54,813 bases of DNA from Olsenella sp. An290 (GTDB taxonomy: Bacteria; Actinomycetota; Coriobacteriia; Coriobacteriales; Atopobiaceae). Where the stretch lies: assembly GCF_002159535.1 (NCBI RefSeq), contig NZ_NFIU01000012.1:1-54813 (forward strand), in the 5' to 3' direction. A model generated the notes under the pieces. That model was not told the origin of the DNA. It made no database searches and worked only from the letters and a program-made list of their open reading frames with translations. This document shows, piece by piece, positions 41,156 through 48,460 of the stretch. Each line of letters starts with the position of its first letter. Within the stretch, counting starts at the first letter, position 1. The translations under genes were made by a program, and so were the position numbers.

Positions 41156-41827
41156 CTACTCCACCAGATAGCCCATGCCGCGCCTGGTGCGCACGAAGTC
41201 CTCCACGCCAATCCGCGCGAGCGTCTGCCGCAGGTGGGAGACGTTCACGGTCAGCGTGTTGTCGTCGACGAACTCGTCGGAGGCCCAGAGCTCCTCCTGG
41301 ATGCGCTGGCGGCTCACGACGGCGCCCGCGTTGCGCATGAGGAGCGCTAGGATGCGCAGCTCGTTCTTGGTGAGCTCGGCCGAGCGGCCCTGAAAGCTCA
41401 CGCGACAGCGCGCGGTGTCCAGCGTGACGCCGCCATGGCTGATCTCCGCCGCGGTCGCGCCCTCGCCGTAGCTGCGCTTGAGGACCGTTGCCACGTGGGC
41501 AAGAAGGACCTGGTCGTTGTAGGGCTTGGGCACGAAGTCGTCGGCGCCGAGGGAGAGCGTGAGGAGCTCGTCCATGTCGTTGTCGCGCGAGGTGACCACG
41601 ATGATGGGGACGGAGCTCCTCCGACGCACCTCCCGGCAGACGTACTGCCCGTCCACCCCAGGCAGGTTGAGGTCAAGGAGCACGAGGTCGGGCGCCGCGG
41701 CGAGCACCTGACCGGCAGTGTCGGCAAAGTCCGTGATCGCCTGCGCCGCGTAGCCGTTGCGCTCCAGGAGCACGCAGAGCTCGTCGCGGATGCGCGCGTC
41801 ATCCTCCACCACGAGCAGCCGTCGCAT
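41156..41827 (-). CDS. BceR-like OmpR-family response regulator
   Basis: A 223-residue response regulator with a complete receiver (acidic pair in VVEDD, phospho-Asp in LVLLDLNLPG near D51, Lys in VPKPY) and a winged helix (RIQEELWASDEFVDDNTLTV, RTRRGMGYLV). It presumably activates bceAB when phosphorylated by the adjoining kinase. AGGAGG precedes ATG 41827; the longer frame upstream is not supported. In contrast to the GlnR-like protein at 538, its phosphorylation pocket is intact. Confidence 0.93.
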   Translation of the reverse strand: MRRLLVVEDDARIRDELCVLLERNGYAAQAITDFADTAGQVLAAAPDLVLLDLNLPGVDGQYVCREVRRRSSVPIIVVTSRDNDMDELLTLSLGADDFVPKPYNDQVLLAHVATVLKRSYGEGATAAEISHGGVTLDTARCRVSFQGRSAELTKNELRILALLMRNAGAVVSRQRIQEELWASDEFVDDNTLTVNVSHLRQTLARIGVEDFVRTRRGMGYLVE

Positions 41828-41974
41828 GGGCACCTCCTGAGTCCGTGGCCATTCCGTCGAGCATAGCACAGGCGCCCGCACGGGCCCGAGCCACGCGGGG
41901 CGGGTCGCGGGCGCGGGGCGGGCGGGCAAGCTCGGACGGCCCCTGGTACCGGGCCCGCGACATTCCCAGACGGT

Positions 41975-42134
41975 ATTGGGTGCTAGGTTTTATATGGCAG
42001 GGCGCCGTGCACGCTAGCCCTGCGCTCGCGAGAAGAACAACCCGCCCAAACCCTGCCAAACCCGCTTCGGGACATCGCACTCGACGTCAAAATCGTCCGT
42101 TCTTCTCGGCCAATATCAAACTAGCCACCCAAAA
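41975..42134. repeat. Candidate miniature inverted-repeat element 2
   Basis: The left end ATTGGGTGCTAGGTTTTATA (from 41975) mirrors the right end ATATCAAACTAGCCACCCAA (42114-42133), about 20-bp terminal repeats some 160 bp apart. Two dispersed-motif copies lie inside in opposite orientations (GAGAAGAAC near 42031 and GTTCTTCTCGG near 42099). A third end copy, GATATCAAACTGGCCACCCA, follows at 42225-42243. The gap 41828-42528 has no gene. Confidence 0.6.
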
Positions 42135-42257
42135 CCGCCGCGCTGGCCCCGGATTCGGCGAGTCGGACAGCGCGCAGCGCGTCCGGACCACTTTACGGGC
42201 CGAAAGCACCATCAAATGTTATTCGATATCAAACTGGCCACCCAAAACCGGAGCTTC

Positions 42258-42347
42258 GGGGCGCCGCGGACGGGCCCGGGCGACGGACCAAGGGGCGCCG
42301 CGGACGGGCCTGGGCGACGGACCAAGGGGCGCCGCGGACGGGCCCGG
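42258..42347. repeat. 34-bp GC-rich tandem repeat, about 2.6 copies
   Basis: The unit GGGGCGCCGCGGACGGGC..., continuing CGACGGACCAA, starts at 42258, 42292 and 42326. The first two full copies differ by one base (GGGCCC versus GGGCCT) and the third is cut short. There are no spacers, so it is not a CRISPR. It lies upstream of the CoA ligase gene, next to the repeat ends at 42225. Confidence 0.85.
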
Positions 42348-42528
42348 TCGGCAGCCCAAGAACCGAACGGCACCCAGGACCCGGGCGGCGGGCCGAGAGA
42401 CGGCGCGCTCGATGGGCCCGCCCCTCCGGGCCACGTCACGGGCGCGTTACCACTCGCCGGACGGGCGCTTCCGGGCGGGCGCCGCGCGCCTATCATGTAA
42501 CGACACGTCACTGAACTGGGAGAGACGC

Positions 42529-44166
42529 ATGACCATCGTCGACATGCTGCGCGCCAACGCCGAGAAATACCCCAACGAGGTCGCCCTCGTGGAGGTCAAC
42601 CCCGAACGCCGCGAGAACCGCCACATCACCTGGCGCGACTACGACCTCGTCGAGACCACCGACGACGAGCCCTTTCGCCGCGAGATGACCTGGTCGGTCT
42701 TTGACGAGAAGGCCAACCGCTTTGCCAACCTGCTGCTCTCCCGCGGCGTGCGCAAGGACGACAAGGTGGCGCTTCTGCTCTACAACTGCATCGAGTGGCT
42801 GCCGCTCTACTTTGGCATCCTCAAGTGCGGCGCCACCGTGGTGCCGCTCAACTTCCGCTACTCAGCCGACGAGATCGAGTACTGCGTCGACAAGGCCGAC
42901 GTCGACATCCTCGTCTTTGGCCCGGAGTTCATCGGGCGCGTGGAGGAGATCGCCGAGCGCATCCGGGCCGGGCGCCTCCTCTTCTACGTGGGCGACGACT
43001 GCCCCACCTGGGCGGAGAGCTACCGCGAGCTCGCGAGCCTGTGCTCCTCCGCGGACCCGCGCGTCCCCCTCTCCGAGGACGAGGACGCCGCCATCTACTT
43101 CTCCTCCGGCACCACGGGCTTCCCCAAGGCGATCTTGCACCACCACCGGAGCCTCACGCAGGCCGCCGAGATGGAGCAGCACCACCACGGCCAGACCCAC
43201 GACGACGTGTTCCTGTGCATCCCGCCGCTCTACCACACGGGCGCGTGCATGCACTGGCTGGGCAGCCTCATGGTGGGCGGGCGCGGCGTGCTTTTGCGCG
43301 GCGTCTCGCCCAAGACGGTGCTCGAGACCGTCTCGGCGGAGCGCTGCACCATCGTCTGGCTGCTCGTGCCCTGGGCGCAGGACATCCTCGTGGCCGTTGA
43401 GCAGGGCACGGTTCGCCTTGAGAACTACCACCTCGACCAGTGGCGCCTCATGCACATCGGCGCGCAGCCGGTTCCGGCAAGCCTGATCCGCCGCTGGCGC
43501 GCGCTCTTCCCGCACCATGCCTACGACACCAACTACGGGCTCTCCGAGTCCATGGGGCCGGGCTGCGTGCACCTGGGCGTGGAGAACATCGACCACGTGG
43601 GCGCCATCGGCGTGCCGGGCTATCGCTGGGAGTGCCGCGTCATCGACGAGGACGGGCGCGACTGCGCGACCGACGAGGTCGGCGAGCTCTGCGTCAAGGG
43701 CCCCGGCCTCATGGAGTGCTACTACAAGGACCCCGAGGCCACCGCGGAGACGCTCGTCGGCGGCTGGCTCCACACGGGCGACATGGCCCGCCGCGACGCC
43801 GACGGGTTCTACTGGCTCGTGGACCGAAAGAAGGACGTCATCATCACGGGTGGCGAGAACCTCTATCCGGTCCAGATCGAGGACTACCTCATGGGGCACC
43901 CCGCCATCCAGGACGTGGCCGTGATTGGCCTGCCGGACTGTCGCCTCGGCGAGATCGCGTGCGCCGTGGTGGAGCTCAAGCCCGACGCCGCCCCGCTCAC
44001 CGAGGCGGACCTCGAGCGGTTCTGCCTGGGGCTGCCGCGCTACAAGCGGCCCCGGAGATTCATCTTCGCGCCCGTGCCGAGAAACCCCACGGGCAAGATC
44101 GAGAAGCCGGCGCTGCGCGCCAAGTACGGGGCCGACGCCCTCGTCGCCCGCGAGATGCGCTGCTAG
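42529..44166 (+). CDS. AMP-forming acyl/aryl-CoA ligase
   Basis: A 545-residue ANL-superfamily ligase. P-loop-like YFSSGTTGFPK (about 190-200), A5 region YDTNYGLSESMGPG, the adenylate Asp in LHTGDMARRD, hinge DRKKDVIITGGENLYPVQIE and catalytic Lys in NPTGKIEKPALR. It activates a carboxylic acid with ATP and transfers it to CoA. Downstream are the two subunits of indolepyruvate oxidoreductase, whose product is an aryl-acetyl-CoA, so an arylacetate or aryl-acid substrate is a reasonable guess. GGGAGAGA precedes ATG 42529. Ten His lie in a short region (LHHHRSL, EQHHHGQTHDD), which is notable. Confidence 0.88.
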   Translation: MTIVDMLRANAEKYPNEVALVEVNPERRENRHITWRDYDLVETTDDEPFRREMTWSVFDEKANRFANLLLSRGVRKDDKVALLLYNCIEWLPLYFGILKCGATVVPLNFRYSADEIEYCVDKADVDILVFGPEFIGRVEEIAERIRAGRLLFYVGDDCPTWAESYRELASLCSSADPRVPLSEDEDAAIYFSSGTTGFPKAILHHHRSLTQAAEMEQHHHGQTHDDVFLCIPPLYHTGACMHWLGSLMVGGRGVLLRGVSPKTVLETVSAERCTIVWLLVPWAQDILVAVEQGTVRLENYHLDQWRLMHIGAQPVPASLIRRWRALFPHHAYDTNYGLSESMGPGCVHLGVENIDHVGAIGVPGYRWECRVIDEDGRDCATDEVGELCVKGPGLMECYYKDPEATAETLVGGWLHTGDMARRDADGFYWLVDRKKDVIITGGENLYPVQIEDYLMGHPAIQDVAVIGLPDCRLGEIACAVVELKPDAAPLTEADLERFCLGLPRYKRPRRFIFAPVPRNPTGKIEKPALRAKYGADALVAREMRC

Positions 44167-44174
44167 GAAACGGG

Positions 44175-44246
44175 GCGTGCAAAGGGGACAGTCGCTTTTG
44201 CACGCCGCCTCGTATGCGTGCAAAAGCGACTGTCCCCTTTGCACGC
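44175..44246. repeat. REP-like hairpin between ligase and iorA
   Basis: Exactly complementary 31-nt arms (44175-44205 and 44216-44246) enclose a 10-nt loop. The unit differs from that at 3744 at the inner tag (GTCGC for GTCAC) and the outermost bases, yet shares GCAAAGGGGACAGTC. Both arms carry the same substitution, so they have stayed complementary. It is intergenic in a co-directional pair and ends 14 nt before the iorA start. Confidence 0.88.
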
Positions 44247-44260
44247 GGGAAAGGAGAGAC

Positions 44261-46030
44261 ATGGACAAGCACCTCATGTCCGGCAACGAGGCCATCGCCC
44301 AGGGCGCCTGGGAGGCCGGAGCGGCCGTGGGCGTGGGCTATCCCGGCACGCCGTCCACCGAGACGCTCGAGGCCCTCGTGCGCCACGAGGACGTCTACTG
44401 CGAGTGGTCCCCCAACGAGAAGGTCGCCTTTGAGGTGGCCCTGGGCGCCGCCATCGCCGGCGTGCGCTCGCTCGTCACGATGAAGCACGTGGGCGTGAAC
44501 GTTGCCGCCGACCCCTTCATGGCCGCCGCCTCCACCGGCGTGAACGCCGGCCTCGTGCTCCTGGCCGCGGACGACCCCTCCTGCTACTCGTCTCAGAACG
44601 AGCAGGACTCGCGCTTCTACGCCGCCTTCGGCCGCATCCCCTGCCTCGACGTCGCCGACTCGCAGGAGTGCTACGAGATGACCCGCGCCGCCTTCGAGCT
44701 CTCCGAGCGCTTTGACACGCCGGTCATGCTGCACGAGACCATGCGCATCGCGCACACCCGCACGCTCGTCTCCCCCGCCGGCACCCGTGAGGCCGTGGCC
44801 CCGCGCGACTACGCGGACGACATCCCCAAGTACGTCATGATGCCCGCCAACGCGGTCAAGCGCCGCGCCGTGGTGGACGAGCGCCAGGCCGCGCTCGAGG
44901 CCTACGCCGAGACCTGCTCGTTCAACAAGGTCGAGCACCGTAGCGAGAAGATCGGCGTCATCTGCGCCGGCGCCGTCTACCAGCACGTCCGCGAGGCGCT
45001 GCCTGAGGCCTCCACGTTCAAGCTCGGCCTTGCCTGGCCGCTGCCCGCCCGCGCGCTCGCGGACTTCGCGGCCTCCGTGGACGCCTGCTACGTCGTGGAG
45101 GAGGCGAGCGACTACTTCTCCTCGCGCGTCCGCGCCCTCGGCATCGAGCTCGCCGAGCCGCCCGCCGGCGCCCTCCCCGTAGCCGGCGAGCTCAAGCCCG
45201 AGCTCATCCGCGCGGCCTTCGGCGAGGCGCTGCCCGCGCACCTCGCGCCCGCCACGGACCTGCCGCCGCGCCCGCCGGCGTTCTGCCCCGGCTGCCCGCA
45301 CCGCCTGGTCTTTACCGAGCTGCGCCGGCTCAAGGCCATCGTCACCGGCGACATCGGCTGCTACACGCTCGGCGCCGTCGCGCCCTACGGCGCGTGCCAC
45401 ACGGTCATCGACATGGGAGCCTCGCTCTCGATGGCGCACGGCATGGAGCTCGCCCGCGCGCAGGAGCGCACGGGTCGTCCCGTCGTGGGCGTCATCGGCG
45501 ACTCCACGTTCGCGCACTCCGGCATCACGAGCATGCTCGGCACCATCTACAACGGCGGCACCGGCACCCTCTGCATCCTGGACAACCGCACCACGGCCAT
45601 GACCGGCACGCAGGGCAACCCCGTGAACGGCGTCACCCTCACGGACAGCTCGCACAAGATCGGCCCGCTCGACAACCCCACCGGCAAGGCGCTCGACCTT
45701 CTCGCCCTGTGCCGCGCGATGGGCGTGGAGGACGTGGTCGAGGTGGACGCGCAGGACCTGGCTGCCGTTCGCTCGGCCCTCAAGGCCGCCACCGCCGCCA
45801 CCGACCGCCTCTCCGTCATCGTCTTCAAGGCGCCGTGCCGCCTCATCGACCGCAGCCGCGGCAAGGAGCCCACGATCCGCAACTGCCGTGCGTGCGGCGC
45901 GTGCGTGCGGATCGGCTGCCCCGCCCTCGGGCGCGCCAAGGACGGCACCGCCGTGATCGACCCCACGCAGTGCGTCGGGTGCGACCAGTGCGTCCAGTCC
46001 TGCCCGTTCGGCTGCATCACGAAGGAGTAA
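44261..46030 (+). CDS. iorA: Indolepyruvate ferredoxin oxidoreductase, alpha subunit
   Basis: A 589-residue thiamine-diphosphate enzyme subunit that oxidatively decarboxylates arylpyruvates (from Trp, Phe, Tyr) to aryl-acetyl-CoA, reducing ferredoxin. The N-terminal domain (GNEAIAQGAWEAGAAVGVGY), the TPP-binding GDIGCYTLG and GDSTFAHSG, and two C-terminal ferredoxin clusters (CRACGACVRIGC and CVGCDQCVQSC) are present. The first cluster has unusual spacing to its last Cys, as in other IorA proteins. AAGGAG precedes ATG 44261. It is followed 3 nt later by iorB. An anaerobic lifestyle is implied. Confidence 0.95.
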   Translation: MDKHLMSGNEAIAQGAWEAGAAVGVGYPGTPSTETLEALVRHEDVYCEWSPNEKVAFEVALGAAIAGVRSLVTMKHVGVNVAADPFMAAASTGVNAGLVLLAADDPSCYSSQNEQDSRFYAAFGRIPCLDVADSQECYEMTRAAFELSERFDTPVMLHETMRIAHTRTLVSPAGTREAVAPRDYADDIPKYVMMPANAVKRRAVVDERQAALEAYAETCSFNKVEHRSEKIGVICAGAVYQHVREALPEASTFKLGLAWPLPARALADFAASVDACYVVEEASDYFSSRVRALGIELAEPPAGALPVAGELKPELIRAAFGEALPAHLAPATDLPPRPPAFCPGCPHRLVFTELRRLKAIVTGDIGCYTLGAVAPYGACHTVIDMGASLSMAHGMELARAQERTGRPVVGVIGDSTFAHSGITSMLGTIYNGGTGTLCILDNRTTAMTGTQGNPVNGVTLTDSSHKIGPLDNPTGKALDLLALCRAMGVEDVVEVDAQDLAAVRSALKAATAATDRLSVIVFKAPCRLIDRSRGKEPTIRNCRACGACVRIGCPALGRAKDGTAVIDPTQCVGCDQCVQSCPFGCITKE

Positions 46031-46033
46031 GCA

Positions 46034-46633
46034 ATGGAGAAGTTCAGCGGCACCAAGACCATCCTCCTCGTGGGCGTGGGCGGCCAGGGCACGATCCTCG
46101 CGGGCAAGCTCCTCGCGACGGTGGCGGCCGGCGCGGGCCTTGACGTCAAGGTCTCCGAGATCCACGGCATGAGCCAGCGCGGCGGGTCCGTGAGCACGGT
46201 CATCCGCCTGGGCGAGCACGTCTCCACCATGGTCTGCGACGACGGCTGCGCCGACGTGGTTGTGGCCTTCGAGGCCGTGGAGGCCCTGCGCGCCCAGCAC
46301 TACCTCGCCGAGGGCGGCACCATGTTCGTCAACGACGAGGAGATCACGCCCGTCTCCGTGAACATCGGCAACTTCACGATGCCCGAGCGCGTGGACGAGC
46401 GCCTGCGCGAGATGGGCGCCCACCTGCTGGACGCCGGCGTGATCGCGCGCGGGCTGGGGACGCCCCGCTCCACCAACGTGGTGCTCGTGGGCGCGCTCTC
46501 CACGGCGCTGCCCTTCGACGCCGAGCTCTGGCGCGACGCCGTGCGCGCCTGCGTGCCCCCGACCACCGTGGATGCCAACCTCGCCGCCTTCGACGCCGGT
46601 CGCGACGCCGCCCTGCGCGGCGAGGCCCGCTAG
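46034..46633 (+). CDS. iorB: Indolepyruvate ferredoxin oxidoreductase, beta subunit
   Basis: A 199-residue gamma-type subunit of 2-oxoacid:ferredoxin oxidoreductases (LLVGVGGQGTILAGKLLATV, SEIHGMSQRGGSVST). It completes the IorAB enzyme. GAAGGAG precedes ATG 46034, which lies 3 nt after the iorA stop. The dispersed motif GGTTCTTCTCGCC follows the stop by about 15 nt, then a terminator. Confidence 0.95.
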   Translation: MEKFSGTKTILLVGVGGQGTILAGKLLATVAAGAGLDVKVSEIHGMSQRGGSVSTVIRLGEHVSTMVCDDGCADVVVAFEAVEALRAQHYLAEGGTMFVNDEEITPVSVNIGNFTMPERVDERLREMGAHLLDAGVIARGLGTPRSTNVVLVGALSTALPFDAELWRDAVRACVPPTTVDANLAAFDAGRDAALRGEAR

Positions 46634-46672
46634 ACGTCATAGCGAGAGGTTCTTCTCGCCCAGACACGACGA

Positions 46673-46705
46673 GACCCCGGCCGCCACGGCGACCGGGGTC
46701 CTTCG
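46673..46705 (+). terminator. ior operon terminator
   Basis: GACCCCGG (46673-46680) pairs with CCGGGGTC (46693-46700) and is followed by CTTCGC. The remaining 46706-46929 shows no gene and should hold the promoter of the next gene. Confidence 0.6.
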
Positions 46706-46929
46706 CGTCCTGGTGGGCCGGCGCGTCCCCCGACCACGCCGACCCGTCTTTTCGGGGGATGTACAGAGATACTACCCCATTTTTCCTGCTCGCAGTCTGA
46801 CGCGTGACCAAGCGTCCCTTCTCCCCGAGCAAAACCGACCGCCCGCGTAGTTGTTGCCTCGGTACGGGAGATGTCACGGTAGGGTAAGGAAATAATCTGT
46901 TCGCCGCGAGCTTATGGTGGTGGTTTCCC

Positions 46930-47301
46930 ATGGGACAGTACGTTGTTGTTGAGAACGAGGGTCGCTACTGCTTCAACCTCTGCGCCTCCAACGGTCATAT
47001 CCTCATGTCGTCGATCATCTTCCCGTCCAAGGACGAGTGCCTGCACGGCATCGAGTGCGTGCGCGCTTCCGCCGAGAACGCGGAGATCGAGGACAGCACG
47101 ATCGACGCCTTCGATCGCGAGTCCACGCCCAAGTTCCGCATCTACGAGGACTTCGACGGGCACTACTTCTTCCGCTTCATCACGCACGAGGCGGGCGACA
47201 TCGCGCGCTCGCACACCTACGAGCACAAGGAGAGCCTGCTCCGGCGCATCGAGCGTACGCGCGCGGAGTGCGACTCCTCCCTCGCGGCAGACGAGAACTA
47301 G
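46930..47301 (+). CDS. YegP/DUF1508-like small protein
   Basis: A 123-residue protein resembling the UPF0339/YegP fold: RYCFNLCASNGHILMSSIIF and the repeat-like FPSKDECLHGIECVRASA. Such small beta-alpha proteins are widespread and of unknown function. The start ATG 46930 has only a weak site (GGTGGTGG). The C-terminal half (FRIYEDFDGHYFFRF) seems to be a second, diverged repeat. The motif variant GGCGAGAAAAAC follows the stop. Confidence 0.65.
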   Translation: MGQYVVVENEGRYCFNLCASNGHILMSSIIFPSKDECLHGIECVRASAENAEIEDSTIDAFDRESTPKFRIYEDFDGHYFFRFITHEAGDIARSHTYEHKESLLRRIERTRAECDSSLAADEN

Positions 47302-47330
47302 CGACTGGCGAGAAAAACGACGACTCGGTA

Positions 47331-47366
47331 CGCCCCGGACGCCCCCGAACACGTCCGGGGCGCCCT
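47331..47366 (+). terminator. Hairpin between the YegP-like gene and selD
   Basis: CGCCCCGGAC (47331-47340) pairs with GTCCGGGGCG (47353-47362), followed by CCCTTGTG. It precedes the selD start by about 24 nt and may be a weak terminator or attenuator. Confidence 0.5.
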
Positions 47367-47385
47367 TGTGAAGACGGGAGAGACC

Positions 47386-48432
47386 ATGGACATGGCGGGC
47401 GTGAGGCTCACGGAACTCGTGGAGGCCGCAGGATGCGCGGCCAAGATCGCGCCGGGCGAGCTCGCGGGCGTGCTGGCCGGGCTGCCGCGCCTGGACGCGC
47501 CGGAGCTCGTGGTGGGCTTTGACGCCTCGGACGACGCGTGCGTGTGGGACCTCGGCGACGGCCGCGGTCTCATCGCCACCACGGACTTCTTCCCGCCCAT
47601 GGTGGACGACCCGTTCCTCTTTGGCCAGGTCGCAGCCACCAACGCGCTCTCGGACGTCTACGCGATGGGCGGCCGGCCCGCGCTGGCGCTCAACCTCCTG
47701 TGCTTCCCCAACTGCCTGGGCATCGAGGTCGCGGGGCAGATCCTTGCCGGCGGCGCCGAGACGTGCCGGCGCGCTGGCTGCGTGGTCGCGGGCGGCCACT
47801 CGATCAACGACCACGAGCCCAAGTACGGCCTCGCAGTGACGGGCTTTGTGCAGCTGGACGAGCGCCTGGAGAACGGCGGGGCGCAGGTCGGCGACGCCCT
47901 CGTGCTCACCAAGGCGCTCGGGACGGGAATCCTCACGACGGCGCACAAGGGAGGGCTGCTCGACGAGGCGGGCCTCGCCGTGGCCACGGAATCCATGACC
48001 ACCCTCAACGAGGCGCCGATTCGCCTCGCCCGCGAGCTGGGCGTCTGGCCGCACGCCGCTACCGACGTCACGGGCTTCTCCCTCCTGGGCCATGCCTGCG
48101 AGATGGCCGAGGCCTCGGGCGTGACGCTCGAGGTGGACGCCACCTCCGTGCCGCTCATGGCGCGCGCCCGCGAGATGGCGGCCATGGGGCTCATCCCCGC
48201 CGGGGCCTATCGCAACCGCGACTTCTTCGGCCCCCGCGTGGCGCTCGACGACGCCCTGCCACTCGACCTCGCCGACGTGCTCTTCGACCCGCAGACCTCC
48301 GGCGGCCTGCTTTTAGCGCTACCCGAGTTGGACGCGGAGCGCTTGGTTGATGCCCTACGCGACGAGGGCCTTCCCGCCGCCGTCATCGGCCGCGCCCTCC
48401 CCTGCGGCGAGAAGAGCGTGGTCGTGGAATGA
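47386..48432 (+). CDS. selD: Selenide, water dikinase
   Basis: A 348-residue SelD making selenophosphate from selenide and ATP, the donor for selenocysteine and selenouridine. The N-terminal active-site loop reads AAGCAAKIAPGEL: the essential Cys and Lys are kept, while the second Cys of GCGCK proteins is Ala. VVGFDASDDACVW, TTDFFPPMVDDP and ATDVTGFSLLGHA match the family. I choose ATG 47386 (GGGAG upstream) over the GTG at 47368. The gene implies selenium use, but no selA, selB or tRNA-Sec gene is in this window. It ends on a palindrome shared with the opposite gene. Confidence 0.93.
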   Translation: MDMAGVRLTELVEAAGCAAKIAPGELAGVLAGLPRLDAPELVVGFDASDDACVWDLGDGRGLIATTDFFPPMVDDPFLFGQVAATNALSDVYAMGGRPALALNLLCFPNCLGIEVAGQILAGGAETCRRAGCVVAGGHSINDHEPKYGLAVTGFVQLDERLENGGAQVGDALVLTKALGTGILTTAHKGGLLDEAGLAVATESMTTLNEAPIRLARELGVWPHAATDVTGFSLLGHACEMAEASGVTLEVDATSVPLMARAREMAAMGLIPAGAYRNRDFFGPRVALDDALPLDLADVLFDPQTSGGLLLALPELDAERLVDALRDEGLPAAVIGRALPCGEKSVVVE

Positions 48433-48460
48433 TACGAAGGGACAGTCCCTTCGTATCATT
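48428..48460. terminator. Palindrome spanning both stop codons of convergent genes
   Basis: Arms AATGATACGAAGGGA (48428-48442) and TCCCTTCGTATCATT (48446-48460) are perfect complements with a 3-nt loop. It contains the selD TGA (48430-48432) and the TGA of the opposite gene (48456-48458). The centre GGGACAGTCCC resembles the core of the REP-like hairpins. It probably acts as a bidirectional terminator. Confidence 0.8.

Noticed and set aside
42258-42347. Possible CRISPR array
   Set aside because: Repeats are directly adjacent with no spacers, and no cas gene is present in the window.
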